Shown: positions 1 through 8,729, numbered from the stretch's first letter. The stretch is DNA of 59,148 nucleotides from CAZRXG01 sp964603985 (GCA_964603985.1 CAZRXG010000028.1:1-59148), one strand, 5' to 3'. The notes: generated by a model not told the origin, from the letters alone. A program made the numbers and translations.

Positions 1-1
1 G

Positions 2-967
2 GGTGGGAGTGCCCAACTCGGCCAGGATGCCTGGCTTGCGGGGCGGGTGGGCGTGATCTTTGCCACGCTGTTCGCCTCGCCTGCCGCCCACGCGCTGGGT
101 AGCTGGGACACGCTCGCCTACCGCGACCCCGGCGAAGCGCATCGGCTGGCGGCACAGCAGCTTGACGCTTATCACCGACTGGCGGACGATCATGACCTGT
201 TCCGGCTGATCGGCAGGCGGGATGACCTGGAGGAGGTCATGGCAGCCTGGGAGGAGGACGACGCAGCCGACGAGGATCGCCACATCGGGCTGGTGCCGCT
301 CATGGAGGGGGCCGACCCGATCATCGAGCCGGAGCAGGCCGAAGAGTGGTTTGAGCGCGGCGTGCGGATCATCGGCCCGGCGTGGCGGGCGACGCGCTAC
401 GCAGGGGGCACCTACGCACCCGGTCCGCTGACGGGCATCGGGTTTCAACTGCTTGAGGTGATGGACGAACTGGGGATGATCCTCGACCTCAGCCACCTGG
501 CGGAAGAAGCCTACTTCCAGGCGCTGGACTGCTATGAGGGGACCGTGATCGCAAGCCACAGCAACCCGCGCCGCTTCCACCCCGACCGCAAGCGCGACCG
601 GGGGTTGTCAGACGAGATGATCGCGCCGCTGGCCGAGCGTGACGGCGTGATCGGCGTGATGCTGTACAACGCCTTCCTGAACCCGGACTGGCACGAGAGT
701 GACCACAAGGAGAGCGTCAGTCTGCTGACCGTGGCCGATGCCATCGACCACGTGTGCCAGGTAACCGGCAGCGCGGCGCACGTTGGCATAGGCAGCGACC
801 TTGACGGCGGATATGGTTGGGAGCGAAGCCCGGCAGAGGTCAACACCGTCGCCGACCTGCGGAAGCTCGTCCCGCTGCTGACCAAGCGGGGCTACACACC
901 CGGCCAGATCGGGGACATCCTGAGTGGCAACTGGCTTCGCATTTTGCGAAGATCGCTGCCGGAATAA
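2..967 (+). CDS. Membrane dipeptidase (peptidase M19), 5' end cut off
   Basis: Zinc-dependent dipeptidase of the M19 (renal dipeptidase) family, which hydrolyses dipeptides. The reading frame is open to the first base of the window, so the N-terminal part with the first metal ligands lies outside. Visible family features are the segment DLSHLAEE (metal-side His), the SHSNPR motif in which His binds the second metal, the late GIGSDLDGGYG block with its Asp, and the C-terminal GDILSGNWLRI typical of M19. A GTG at 47 is only an internal codon in this reading. What is visible agrees well with bacterial M19 enzymes; the substrate cannot be told. Confidence 0.9.
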   Translation, partial: GGSAQLGQDAWLAGRVGVIFATLFASPAAHALGSWDTLAYRDPGEAHRLAAQQLDAYHRLADDHDLFRLIGRRDDLEEVMAAWEEDDAADEDRHIGLVPLMEGADPIIEPEQAEEWFERGVRIIGPAWRATRYAGGTYAPGPLTGIGFQLLEVMDELGMILDLSHLAEEAYFQALDCYEGTVIASHSNPRRFHPDRKRDRGLSDEMIAPLAERDGVIGVMLYNAFLNPDWHESDHKESVSLLTVADAIDHVCQVTGSAAHVGIGSDLDGGYGWERSPAEVNTVADLRKLVPLLTKRGYTPGQIGDILSGNWLRILRRSLPE

Positions 968-1151
968 CCCCCGAAAGGGCTGCTACTGTGTTAAAATGGG
1001 GCAGCAAGAGTTTCGCTTTTCTTGCGATGATTTTGAGCAATTACAAAGCGGGAGTACCCTGGTTGGCACCCAGGAGTACGCTATGCTCAAAATTGCCTAT
1101 ACTGGATGGGGAAAGTCCAGCAGCGTTTTTCGCAGGGAAGGATATGGGCAG

Positions 1152-2219
1152 ATGAAAGCATACAGGTCTGTCGCGCTTCTTGTTATCGTGGTGATGGCGC
1201 TGAGTGTTTCATGTACCACATCACAGCCGATAACAAAAGAAAATGTAAGTAGTGTAGCAGCATTGATGCAATGGGAAGATGTTTATGACGCTACTTTCAA
1301 TTCTGATGGGTCAAAATTAGCCTTGGTGGGTGGTAACGGGGTGCAGATATTGAAGGTAAGTACTGGTAAGACTTTGCAAGTACTTACAATAGAAGCAGCA
1401 AACCGCGTAGCTTTTCATCCCAACGACTCAGTTCTTGCAACTGCCAGCAATCTTTCGACTGACTTCTACGGTAGTGCAGTGCTCTTCTGGGATTTAGATA
1501 CTGGTGATGTGCTTCATGGATTCGATACTACACCATATTTTGTTATTGATATGGCCTTTAGTCCAGATGGTGAAACACTGGCAGTGCTGTGTGGAGGGGG
1601 ACTCTCCTCTTCCGGTGTAATTCTGATTGATGTGGGCGATAACGAGGTATTAGGAACAATCCAGCCTGATTCCGTACAATCTATAGATTTTAATTCAGAT
1701 GGCTCGCAGCTAGTGGCAAGTGATAAAGTCATACGCCTGTATTTTAAACAAAGTGCAAAGGGCGATTACCAAGGCGGTGATTACTATTTCTATTCTGCTG
1801 ATAATCCCACCAATATAATGACTACTTTTTTTATAAATGCGGTGGCCTTCAGTCCGGATGACTCAGCCATTGTATATGGTGGCTGGGCAAGCCAACTAGG
1901 AGGCGAGGGATTCAAATTTTTAGGTAGGTTGATTCTTGAATCGGATGGGTCACTCCTACAACGAGATACTTGCAAGTCATTGGCTTTCTCAGCACTTTCT
2001 ATAGCTGTTAGCTCAGACGGATCGCTGTTGGCAGCAGGAGGATCTGAAGATGGCATGATATATTTATATGACACAGTCGCCTTGTCAGACTGTGAGATCC
2101 TACATGTGCTTGAGGGACACAACGACAAAGTAGATAGTATTGAATTCAGTCCAGAAGGAACGAGGCTCGTGACTACAAGCTATGGTGGCATGGCTATACT
2201 ATGGGGTAGCACTCCATAG
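1152..2219 (+). CDS. WD40-repeat-like lipoprotein in an AT-rich patch
   Basis: Predicted exported lipoprotein of 355 aa. The start was set at ATG 1152 because it gives a clean lipoprotein signal peptide (KAYR, hydrophobic stretch, lipobox LSVSC); the open frame reaches back to 924 without coding character. The mature part carries repeated WD40-type blades, with motifs such as FSPDGETLAVL, FNSDGSQLVAS, SSDGSLLAAGG and FSPEGTRLVTT, ending in AILW. This implies a beta-propeller for protein-protein contacts outside the membrane; the partner is unknown. Base composition and codon use (many A/T-ending codons) differ sharply from the GC-rich neighbours, which suggests recent acquisition. Confidence 0.75.
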   Translation: MKAYRSVALLVIVVMALSVSCTTSQPITKENVSSVAALMQWEDVYDATFNSDGSKLALVGGNGVQILKVSTGKTLQVLTIEAANRVAFHPNDSVLATASNLSTDFYGSAVLFWDLDTGDVLHGFDTTPYFVIDMAFSPDGETLAVLCGGGLSSSGVILIDVGDNEVLGTIQPDSVQSIDFNSDGSQLVASDKVIRLYFKQSAKGDYQGGDYYFYSADNPTNIMTTFFINAVAFSPDDSAIVYGGWASQLGGEGFKFLGRLILESDGSLLQRDTCKSLAFSALSIAVSSDGSLLAAGGSEDGMIYLYDTVALSDCEILHVLEGHNDKVDSIEFSPEGTRLVTTSYGGMAILWGSTP

Positions 2220-2224
2220 CTTCG

Positions 2225-2240
2225 TAGAATTGGAATTCTA
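2225..2240. repeat. Perfect AT-rich palindrome downstream of WD40 lipoprotein
   Basis: TAGAATT and its reverse complement AATTCTA are separated by GG, only 5 bases after the lipoprotein stop codon. It could be a protein-binding site or a weak hairpin; no T-run follows, so it is not a standard terminator. The surrounding 2220-2350 stretch is as AT-rich as the lipoprotein gene and appears to hold no gene. Confidence 0.35.
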
Positions 2241-2403
2241 TAAAGTAAACGGAAACACAAATAGCCTAGTTTTACAATATGGGTTAGCCAGGGAAGATTA
2301 TGTGTTGCAAGATGACGGTTCAAGTAGGCTGCTTTCCCACAAAAAGGTGAAACTCCAGTTAGGCAAGAACGTTCCGGCAGTGGTTACGGATCATCACCTG
2401 ACC

Positions 2404-2814
2404 ATGAGTCGACTGGCGCAACTGGGCGTATTCTGCATTGTACTGGGCGGCATCATTCTGTTCCTGGGGTTGTTCCCCTTCGCCGTTGATGCCGACGACG
2501 CTCCCGGGATCGGCCTCGTCCAGATCATTGGGATCCTGACGGGGTTGTTCCTGCTGGTGCTGGGGGCCTACGTCGTCGTCTACGCCATGATGCACCGGGG
2601 TCGCCCCCGTACGCTGCTGGGCGACGTTGGTATTCGCATGGGGCTGACGGGGCTGGTCTTTGCAGCAGCGGCCACACTGGCGGACATCCTGGGGTTCGGC
2701 TCGCACTCCTCCGGCAGTGGGCCGCTGCTTGGCTGGCTCCAGGCGGCGGGGATGCTGATCGGCTTCCTGATCTCCGCGCTGGGCGTGCTGATCTACGGCA
2801 TGACCCGCCCGTAG
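2404..2814 (+). CDS. Small integral membrane protein, function unknown
   Basis: 136-residue protein starting at ATG 2404 (MSRLAQL). The frame extends upstream into the AT-rich patch, but that part lacks membrane or family character. About four hydrophobic helices are visible: residues 5-25, 38-62, around 75-95 and 108-132. No catalytic motif was seen and the family was not recognised. GC content returns to the genome norm here, so this gene probably marks the downstream edge of the foreign patch. Confidence 0.6.
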   Translation: MSRLAQLGVFCIVLGGIILFLGLFPFAVDADDAPGIGLVQIIGILTGLFLLVLGAYVVVYAMMHRGRPRTLLGDVGIRMGLTGLVFAAAATLADILGFGSHSSGSGPLLGWLQAAGMLIGFLISALGVLIYGMTRP

Positions 2815-2834
2815 CCCTGACACACCAGCATCGT

Positions 2835-2863
2835 TTGTCGAACCGGGCAAGTGCAGGCATAAT
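2835..2863 (+). promoter_or_regulatory. Promoter that would give a leaderless mRNA
   Basis: TTGTCG at 2835-2840, 17 bases, CATAAT at 2858-2863. The expected transcription start, about 7 bases downstream, falls on or next to the ATG at 2871, so the small membrane protein and GT2 genes may be translated from a leaderless transcript. No ribosome binding site lies before this ATG, which agrees. Confidence 0.5.
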
Positions 2864-2870
2864 CCAGACC

Positions 2871-3248
2871 ATGAGCAAGGACACACGGGATACGTTGCTG
2901 GCGCGGCACATCGTTGTTGCCATCTCAATGGCGGGCGCTGCGCTGGCGTTCATTCTGAGCGGGCGGGAGCCGGGCTGGACGCCGTTCCTGGCAAGCGCGA
3001 TTCTGGCCGTGCTGTTCCTGATCGCCACGATGCTGATGTGGCGGGACCGGGCGTGGCTGGGCGTGCTGGCGCTGGCCGTCCTGATGCTTTCCATTTTCTG
3101 GAACCCGGACAAGCCGATGAACAGCGTGTTCGGCGTCGTCATCGCCTTCCTCAGTGTGTTGAACGCGCAGGGTGGCAGCTCCGAGGACGAAGAGACCCTC
3201 GAACAGCCGGAAACACTCGCAGATCTGGGAGGAGGCCGGTCGCTATGA
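2871..3248 (+). CDS. Small membrane protein upstream of GT2
   Basis: 125-aa protein with about three to four membrane segments (roughly residues 14-29, 37-56, 62-77, 85-98) and an acidic tail (GGSSEDEETLEQPE). Start ATG 2871 was chosen because it sits at the predicted transcription start; the longer frame from 2835 overlaps the promoter. The stop overlaps the next gene's start in an ATGA (3245-3248), so the two are probably translationally coupled. Function is unknown; a role with the neighbouring glycosyltransferase is only an inference from coupling. Confidence 0.65.
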   Translation: MSKDTRDTLLARHIVVAISMAGAALAFILSGREPGWTPFLASAILAVLFLIATMLMWRDRAWLGVLALAVLMLSIFWNPDKPMNSVFGVVIAFLSVLNAQGGSSEDEETLEQPETLADLGGGRSL

Positions 3249-4414
3249 TCTGGGCTCTGATCGCCTACGCGCTGTTCGTCGTCGCGACCCTGCTGTGGGG
3301 TGGGCTGATCGGACTGCGCTTCAAAGGCACCTTGAAAGCCGAACATCCCCCCAAGGTGCTTCCAGCGGTCTCAACCGTCGTCCCGGCCCGCAACGAGGAG
3401 CGCAACGTCGGTCGCTGCGCCAGCGGGCTGGTGCGCCAAGATTACCCCCACCTGGAAATGGTCTTTGTGGACGACGATTCCAGGGATGCCACGCCCGATA
3501 TTCTGGCCGGTTTTGCCAGAGGCGACGAGCGGATCAAGGTCGTCCAGACGGGTGGCAAGCCGGAAGGGTGGAATGGCAAGCAGTGGGCCTGCCACTGCGG
3601 GGCGATGGCCGCCAGCGGCGAATGGTTGTGCTTCATGGACGCCGATACTTACGCCGAGCCTCAGCTCCTCAGCCGGACGCTCGCCTTTGCGCTGGCGAAC
3701 GATGTCGACATGCTGACGCTCCAGCCCTGGTACGAGATGCGCGGCCTGTGGGAGCGCATCGTTCTGCCGGTTTCCCTGGCCCCGCTTCTGATGCTCTACC
3801 CGCCGGAGCGGGTCAACGATCCCGACGACGAATTAGCCATCGCCAACGGGCAGTTCATCCTGATGCGACGCGACGTTTACCGGGCGATTGACGGCCACGC
3901 CGGTGTTCGCGACCGGATGATGGACGATTTTCCGCTGGCCGAGAACGTAAAGAGAGCCGGTTACCGCCTGTGCATGGTCGACGGGACGGACGTGATGCGC
4001 GTGCGGCTGTACACCAACCTGCGGGAGATCCGGGCGGGTGCGATCAAGGCGGCGGTGGACATCACAGGCGGCTGGCGAAGCACCATCCTGTTGTTGATCG
4101 GCTACTTCCTGCTTAACGTTCTGCCGAGCCTTCTATTTTTCGGGGCGCTCCTGTCCGGCAGACCCCAGGCGGCGCTGGTCCTGGGGGCTACCGTTCTGTT
4201 TCAGGCGTCGTACTACGCCCTGATGCGCATGCTGGCTTTCCGCGTGCCTCCCTGGTCGTGTGTGACCTACGCGCTTGGCAGTCTGATCGTCTCGATCATC
4301 CTGATCGACGGGATGATCCGCGTGGCAATCGGGCGGGAGATCAGGTGGAAGGACCGTCCTGTGATGGGACAGCAGGAACTGGTTGAGAGGATGTCGGTAC
4401 CGGAAGACAATTGA
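3245..4414 (+). CDS. Membrane-bound family 2 glycosyltransferase
   Basis: 389-aa GT-A fold glycosyltransferase (GT2). An N-terminal membrane anchor (residues 2-24) is followed by the catalytic domain: VSTVVPARNEERNVG (nucleotide-sugar binding), VFVDDDSRDATPD, and the metal-binding DxD-type motif MDADT. Three hydrophobic segments follow in the C-terminal third, as in GT2 enzymes that modify lipids or carotenoids (CrtQ-like). The acceptor cannot be deduced. It starts within the stop codon of the preceding gene (ATGA), so the pair is an operon. Confidence 0.85.
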   Translation: MIWALIAYALFVVATLLWGGLIGLRFKGTLKAEHPPKVLPAVSTVVPARNEERNVGRCASGLVRQDYPHLEMVFVDDDSRDATPDILAGFARGDERIKVVQTGGKPEGWNGKQWACHCGAMAASGEWLCFMDADTYAEPQLLSRTLAFALANDVDMLTLQPWYEMRGLWERIVLPVSLAPLLMLYPPERVNDPDDELAIANGQFILMRRDVYRAIDGHAGVRDRMMDDFPLAENVKRAGYRLCMVDGTDVMRVRLYTNLREIRAGAIKAAVDITGGWRSTILLLIGYFLLNVLPSLLFFGALLSGRPQAALVLGATVLFQASYYALMRMLAFRVPPWSCVTYALGSLIVSIILIDGMIRVAIGREIRWKDRPVMGQQELVERMSVPEDN

Positions 4415-4447
4415 AGCGTCGTAGGGTTGTAGACGGGACAGCAGGCT

Positions 4448-5632
4448 GTGTGGCAGACAGGTAGCATCCGAATCGGGCGGATCGGCGGTATTGCAGTTGA
4501 CGTTCACCTCACCTTTCTCCTCGTGATCATATGGGGCGGCTGGCAAGGGTGGATGCAGTACGCCAGCACGGAGGGCGTGCTGTACGGCGTGCTGATTGTC
4601 ATCCTGCTCTTCGCCTGCGTGCTGCTCCACGAGTTGGGACATGGCTGGCAGGCGCGCGCCTTCGGGCTGGTGGTTCGCCGCATTACTTTGCTCCCCGTCG
4701 GAGGGCTGGCCCAACTCGAAACGCCCCCGGCTTACCCCTGGCACGAGCTGGTCATCGCGCTGGCCGGGCCGGTCGTCAACCTCGTTCTGGCGGTCGTTTC
4801 GGGCGTCGCCGCCTTTATTCTCAACCCCCTCTCCTTCGAGAGCTTCACGCCGCAGAACTGGCTGCGCCAGTTGCTGCTGCTGCCGTTTCTATCGCCGGGC
4901 GTTGGGGTAGTCCTGCTTTATCTGCTGGCAGCTAATCTGATGCTTTTTGTTTTCAACATGGTGCCTGCCTTTCCGATGGACGGCGGGCGGATCTTGCGCT
5001 CTGGGCTGGCGCTGGTGGTCGATTACCAGTTGGCAACGCGGCTGGCTGCCTGGCTGGGGCGGGTGATAGCCGTCGCGATGGGCGTTCTGGGGGGCATCGG
5101 CTGGCCGCCTGCCAACATCGCTCCCAACCCGCTCCTGCTGCTGGCTGCGCTGGCGGTGTATTTTGGCGCTCACCAGGAGGAGATCTACGTCCGCCGCCGC
5201 CGCGCGCTGGTGCGCGTCGAGGTGGGGGACGTTTGCCAGCACCCGGACGAGACCCTCTCCCCCTGGGACACGGTCACGCCGGCCCTTGCCTCGCGCCTGC
5301 TCAAGCACGATCTCACGCTGCCGGTGGTGGTAGATGGCCGGGTGGTCGGCGTGGTGTGCTACCAAGACGTGCGGCGGGCGGGCGATCTCTCCCCAACGAA
5401 GACGGTCGCCCACGTGATGCGCGCCGATTTCCCTGTATTGCAGCCGCAGGACACGCTGTGGGTGGCCCTCCAGGAGATGGACACATACCAGTTAACGGCG
5501 CTACCTGTCGTGCAGGAGGGTGTTCTGCACGGTATGGTCGGTCTGGATGAGGTCACTCACGCCTGGCGATTCGCCTCACGCCGCTCCGGGCGTGCCGATT
5601 CCACATTTGCATCAGGAGATACAATTCCATAA
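4448..5632 (+). CDS. M50 site-2-protease-like membrane metalloprotease with CBS pair
   Basis: 394-aa intramembrane zinc protease. HELGH (residues 61-65) supplies two zinc ligands and the catalytic Glu; the third ligand is the Asp of the later NMVPAFPMDGGRILRS motif. Multiple hydrophobic helices fill residues 15-240. The C-terminal part (about 250-380) contains two CBS-type repeats, including VAHVMRADFPVLQPQDTLWVALQEM, a domain that usually senses adenine nucleotides. Family members cleave membrane-embedded regulators; the target here is unknown. A GTG at 4448 is the likely start. The stop overlaps the next start (TAATG, 5630-5634). Confidence 0.88.
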   Translation: MWQTGSIRIGRIGGIAVDVHLTFLLVIIWGGWQGWMQYASTEGVLYGVLIVILLFACVLLHELGHGWQARAFGLVVRRITLLPVGGLAQLETPPAYPWHELVIALAGPVVNLVLAVVSGVAAFILNPLSFESFTPQNWLRQLLLLPFLSPGVGVVLLYLLAANLMLFVFNMVPAFPMDGGRILRSGLALVVDYQLATRLAAWLGRVIAVAMGVLGGIGWPPANIAPNPLLLLAALAVYFGAHQEEIYVRRRRALVRVEVGDVCQHPDETLSPWDTVTPALASRLLKHDLTLPVVVDGRVVGVVCYQDVRRAGDLSPTKTVAHVMRADFPVLQPQDTLWVALQEMDTYQLTALPVVQEGVLHGMVGLDEVTHAWRFASRRSGRADSTFASGDTIP

Positions 5633-6969
5633 TGGCTAAACCCAAAAATATAGGCACGACGATTCCCGGCCCGCGCGCCGAGGCAATTGTCGCGCGTGAC
5701 GCACAGGTTTTGTCACCGTCGCTTCCCCGCGCTTACCCGCTGGTCATCGACCACGCGCGCGGTGCAGAGGTGTGGGATGTAGACGGCAATCGCTACGTTG
5801 ACTTTGCGACGGGGATCGCCGTCACTTCGACCGGGCACTGTCACCCGGAGGTGGTGCAGGCGATCAAGGAGCAGGCCGAAAAGTTCCTGCACATCTGCCT
5901 GGCCGACTTCCACTACGAAGTCGCCGTCCAACTGGCCGAAAGGCTCGACGCAATCGCCCCCTTCGAGGAACAGGCGCAGACTTTCCTCACCAACTCCGGC
6001 TCGGAGGCGGTGGAGGCGGCGATCAAGCTGGCCCGCGCCGCGACCGGGAGGCAGCAATTCATCGCCTTCTACGGGGCCTTTCACGGACGGACGTTGGGCG
6101 CGCTCGCGCTGACGGCCAGCAAGTACAAGCAGAAGGAAGGCTTTTTCCCCCTGGTGCCGGGCGTGACGCACGTTCCCTATCCCGACCCCTACCGGCCGGT
6201 CCTGAACATGGGGCAGCACGGGGACTACGGCGAGGCCGTCGTGGATTACATCGAGCAGGTTGTCTTCGCCAGCAAGGTCCCGCCCGGCGAAGTGGCCGGG
6301 ATCGTAGCCGAGCCGGTGCTGGGCGAAGGCGGCTACGTCGTCCCGACGCCGGGCTTCTTTCCTGCGCTGCGTGATCTCTGCGACCGGCACGGCATTCTAC
6401 TGATCGTCGACGAGATTCAGAGCGGGATGGGACGCACCGGCAAATGGTGGGCGATCCAGCACTTCGGCGTCGAGCCGGATATCGTCACGGCTGCCAAGGG
6501 CATCGCCAGCGGGATGCCGCTGGGGGCCATGATCGCCCGCAAGAGTCTGATGGTCTGGGAGCCGGGCGCGCACGGCAGTACCTTCGGCGGCAATCCGGTC
6601 TCGTGTGCGGCGGCGCTGGCTACCCTTCGCCTGATCGAAACCGGGTACATGCAGAACGCGGAACAGATGGGGGCCTACCTGCTCGACGGGCTGGAGGAGA
6701 TCGCCCCCCGCCACCCCCTGATCGGGGACGTGCGCGGCCTGGGGTTGATGATTGGCATCGAGATCGTAGCGGATCGGGAAACTCACGCTCCCGCCCGGGA
6801 TTTGCGCGACCAGATCACCGAACAGGCTTTCCAGTGGGGGCTGCTTCTGCTCGGCGCGGGCGAGTCGGCCATCCGCCTGATGCCGCCGCTGATGGTCGAC
6901 AAGGCCACGGCGGACGAGGCGCTGACCATCTTTGACCGCTCCATCGGCGCAGTCGAGGAGACGCTTTAG
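5632..6969 (+). CDS. Class III PLP aminotransferase (GABA/acetylornithine type)
   Basis: 445-aa fold-type I PLP enzyme of aminotransferase class III. Diagnostic blocks: TNSGSEAVEAAIKLAR (phosphate cup), YGAFHGRTLGAL, IVDEIQSGMGRTGKWW (Asp contacting the PLP ring nitrogen), AAKGIASGMPLGA with the Schiff-base lysine, and HGSTFGGNPVSCAAAL. The length and the G-AFHGRT block resemble 4-aminobutyrate aminotransferases and the archaeal-type acetylornithine-like aminotransferases, some of which are amino-acid racemases, so substrate and even reaction type remain open. It overlaps the M50 protease stop by one base and is followed by a terminator. Confidence 0.88.
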   Translation: MAKPKNIGTTIPGPRAEAIVARDAQVLSPSLPRAYPLVIDHARGAEVWDVDGNRYVDFATGIAVTSTGHCHPEVVQAIKEQAEKFLHICLADFHYEVAVQLAERLDAIAPFEEQAQTFLTNSGSEAVEAAIKLARAATGRQQFIAFYGAFHGRTLGALALTASKYKQKEGFFPLVPGVTHVPYPDPYRPVLNMGQHGDYGEAVVDYIEQVVFASKVPPGEVAGIVAEPVLGEGGYVVPTPGFFPALRDLCDRHGILLIVDEIQSGMGRTGKWWAIQHFGVEPDIVTAAKGIASGMPLGAMIARKSLMVWEPGAHGSTFGGNPVSCAAALATLRLIETGYMQNAEQMGAYLLDGLEEIAPRHPLIGDVRGLGLMIGIEIVADRETHAPARDLRDQITEQAFQWGLLLLGAGESAIRLMPPLMVDKATADEALTIFDRSIGAVEETL

Positions 6970-7003
6970 AGAGCATCCACGCAATAGAAATGTGTTAGAA
7001 CGG

Positions 7004-7032
7004 GTCGCAGCCGGGCTGCGACTCTTCTTTTT
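7004..7032 (+). terminator. Rho-independent terminator after the aminotransferase
   Basis: Perfect 8-bp stem GTCGCAGC / GCTGCGAC (7004-7011 and 7015-7022) with a 3-base loop, followed by the T-rich run TCTTCTTTTT. It sits 35 bases after the aminotransferase stop and ends the 2.8-7.0 kb transcript. Confidence 0.85.
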
Positions 7033-7060
7033 GGGCACATTGACCGGTACAATAAGCATA

Positions 7061-7122
7061 GGACTTACGCAGTTCAAGGTTCATCTTGCGCCTGGGTAGG
7101 AGACTTAAAGGTGCATAAGCCC
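7061..7122. repeat. Imperfect inverted repeat pair, possible insertion-sequence relic
   Basis: GGACTTACGCA (7061-7071) matches the reverse complement of TGCATAAGCCC (7112-7122) at 9 of 11 positions, with 40 bases between. GGACTTACGCA resembles the end sequence of some bacterial insertion elements as I recall them. No transposase fragment lies inside. It could equally be a chance or regulatory inverted repeat before the kinase gene. Confidence 0.25.
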
Positions 7123-7160
7123 CCCTTTCAACGTACTCACCTGTGTAACTCCTGAGGAGT

Positions 7161-8714
7161 ATGATTGACCGCCTGATTCAGCAGCGGGATTACCTGCTCG
7201 ATATTTCGCGCGCGCTGACCTCGCAGCTCAGCCTGAACGAGGTCCTGCGGCGCATCCTGAAATCGGCGACGGAGATCCTGGGCGGGCAGGCCGGTCTGAT
7301 CGCGCTGGCCAACGGAGAGGCTTTCGCGGTGCGGGCCAGCTACGGCATCCAACCGAGCCTGCTGCATCTGTTCCGCCCCCTGCTGTCCGACATTCCGCGC
7401 AGCGACCCGGACAGCTTCGTCATCCCAGAGCTGGATCGCAAGATGCGGATGGTCGCACAGGCTGCGGGGATGGGGCTGCACCAGGTGATCGCGCTACCGA
7501 TGGTCGTCGGCGGAGAGATGGTAGGGGTGGTGTATATCTTCCGTGCCTATGGGAGTCACTTTACGCGCAACGACGTTCAACTGCTGCAAAGCTTCGCCAA
7601 CCAGGCCGCGATTGCGGTGCAGAACGCGCGGCTCTACGAGCAGATCTCGGCTGAGAAGCAGCGCCTCGACGCCATCCTGGAACACAGCGCCGACGGCATC
7701 ATGATCCTGGGGCCTGACCAGACGATCCAGAGCATCAACCTGGCGCTGTCCCACATGGCAGGCTGGCCGGTCGAAGGGGCGGAGGGTGTCCACCACGACG
7801 AGGTGATTCGCTGGGCGCGCCGCGAGCCTGGCATGGATCTGCCCCAGGCCGTCGCGGGCGGGTGGCCGCTGGACAGACGGAGCGTGCTGTACGTCGAGGG
7901 CGATCTGGCCCGACCGGACGACTCGACGCTGAGCGTGGGCATCACCTACGCGCCGTTGTTCAGCACAGAGGGGCACCTGCGTAACATCATCGCCAACGTG
8001 CGCGATATCACCAAGTTCCGCGAAGCCGAGGAGGCCAAGAGCACCTTTGTCTCGGTGATCTCGCACGAGCTAAAGACCCCCGTCTCGTTGATCAAGGGAT
8101 ACGCCAGCACGCTGCGCCGTGAAGACGCCGAGTGGGACAAAGGCACGGTCATGAACGGGTTGGCAGTGATCGAAGAAGAGACTGACAAGCTGACCGAGCT
8201 GATCGAGAACCTGCTGGACGTGACGCGTCTGCAGGCGGGGACTCTGGCCCTCCAGTTTAGCGATGTCCGGCTGGATGAACTGGCCCGGCGGCTGGCCAAG
8301 AAATTCCAGACACAGACGGCCATCCACACCATCACAGTTAACTTTCCGCCGGATTATCCGGCCATTCGGGGCGACGAGCGGCGGCTGGAGCAGGTTTTCG
8401 CCAATCTGTTAAGCAATGCCATCAAATATTCACCGGGCGGCGGGCAGATCGAGATCGGCGGCGAAGCGGTCGACGAGGGCGTTCAAGTCTCGGTCAGCGA
8501 TGAAGGTGTCTGCCTGACCCCTGAACAGCAGAAAAACGTATTCGAGCGTTTCTACCGCGTCGACAACGCCCTGACCCGCGAGACGCAGGGCGTTGGGCTG
8601 GGGCTGTATATCGTCCGCTCGATTGTCGAGGCACACGGAGGACGCGTCTGGGTTGAGAGTGAGCCAGGTCAGGGGACGACGTTCAGCTTTACACTGCCTT
8701 TGTCGCAAGAGTAA
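7161..8714 (+). CDS. Sensor histidine kinase with GAF and PAS domains
   Basis: 517-aa cytoplasmic kinase; no membrane segment seen. Order: GAF domain (about 20-155), PAS domain (about 165-285), HisKA dimerisation helix with phospho-acceptor His302 in SVISHELKTPVS, then HATPase_c with N box ANLLSNAIKYSP and G2 box GVGLGLYIVRSIVEAHGG. The G1 box reads DEGVC where DxGxG is usual, so its second glycine is cysteine. The GAF domain suggests sensing of a small molecule or redox cue. No response regulator is adjacent; one lies 14 kb away at 22745. Confidence 0.92.
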   Translation: MIDRLIQQRDYLLDISRALTSQLSLNEVLRRILKSATEILGGQAGLIALANGEAFAVRASYGIQPSLLHLFRPLLSDIPRSDPDSFVIPELDRKMRMVAQAAGMGLHQVIALPMVVGGEMVGVVYIFRAYGSHFTRNDVQLLQSFANQAAIAVQNARLYEQISAEKQRLDAILEHSADGIMILGPDQTIQSINLALSHMAGWPVEGAEGVHHDEVIRWARREPGMDLPQAVAGGWPLDRRSVLYVEGDLARPDDSTLSVGITYAPLFSTEGHLRNIIANVRDITKFREAEEAKSTFVSVISHELKTPVSLIKGYASTLRREDAEWDKGTVMNGLAVIEEETDKLTELIENLLDVTRLQAGTLALQFSDVRLDELARRLAKKFQTQTAIHTITVNFPPDYPAIRGDERRLEQVFANLLSNAIKYSPGGGQIEIGGEAVDEGVQVSVSDEGVCLTPEQQKNVFERFYRVDNALTRETQGVGLGLYIVRSIVEAHGGRVWVESEPGQGTTFSFTLPLSQE

Positions 8715-8729
8715 GGTGCATGTTACAAT
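8700..8729 (+). promoter_or_regulatory. Promoter for the CpXC gene
   Basis: TTGTCG (8700-8705), 18-base spacer, TACAAT (8724-8729). The -35 box lies inside the 3' end of the kinase gene. Transcription would start near 8736 and give a leader of about 85 bases that includes the hairpin at 8765-8797. Confidence 0.5.

Noticed and set aside
1004..1025. Hairpin GCAAGA/TCTTGC upstream of the WD40 lipoprotein as terminator of the dipeptidase
   Set aside because: The stem is only 6 bp and is not followed by a clear T-run; kept out of the feature list.
4448..5632. Assignment of the M50/CBS protein as RseP
   Set aside because: RseP contains PDZ domains between its helices; this protein has a CBS pair at the C-terminus and belongs to a different M50 branch.
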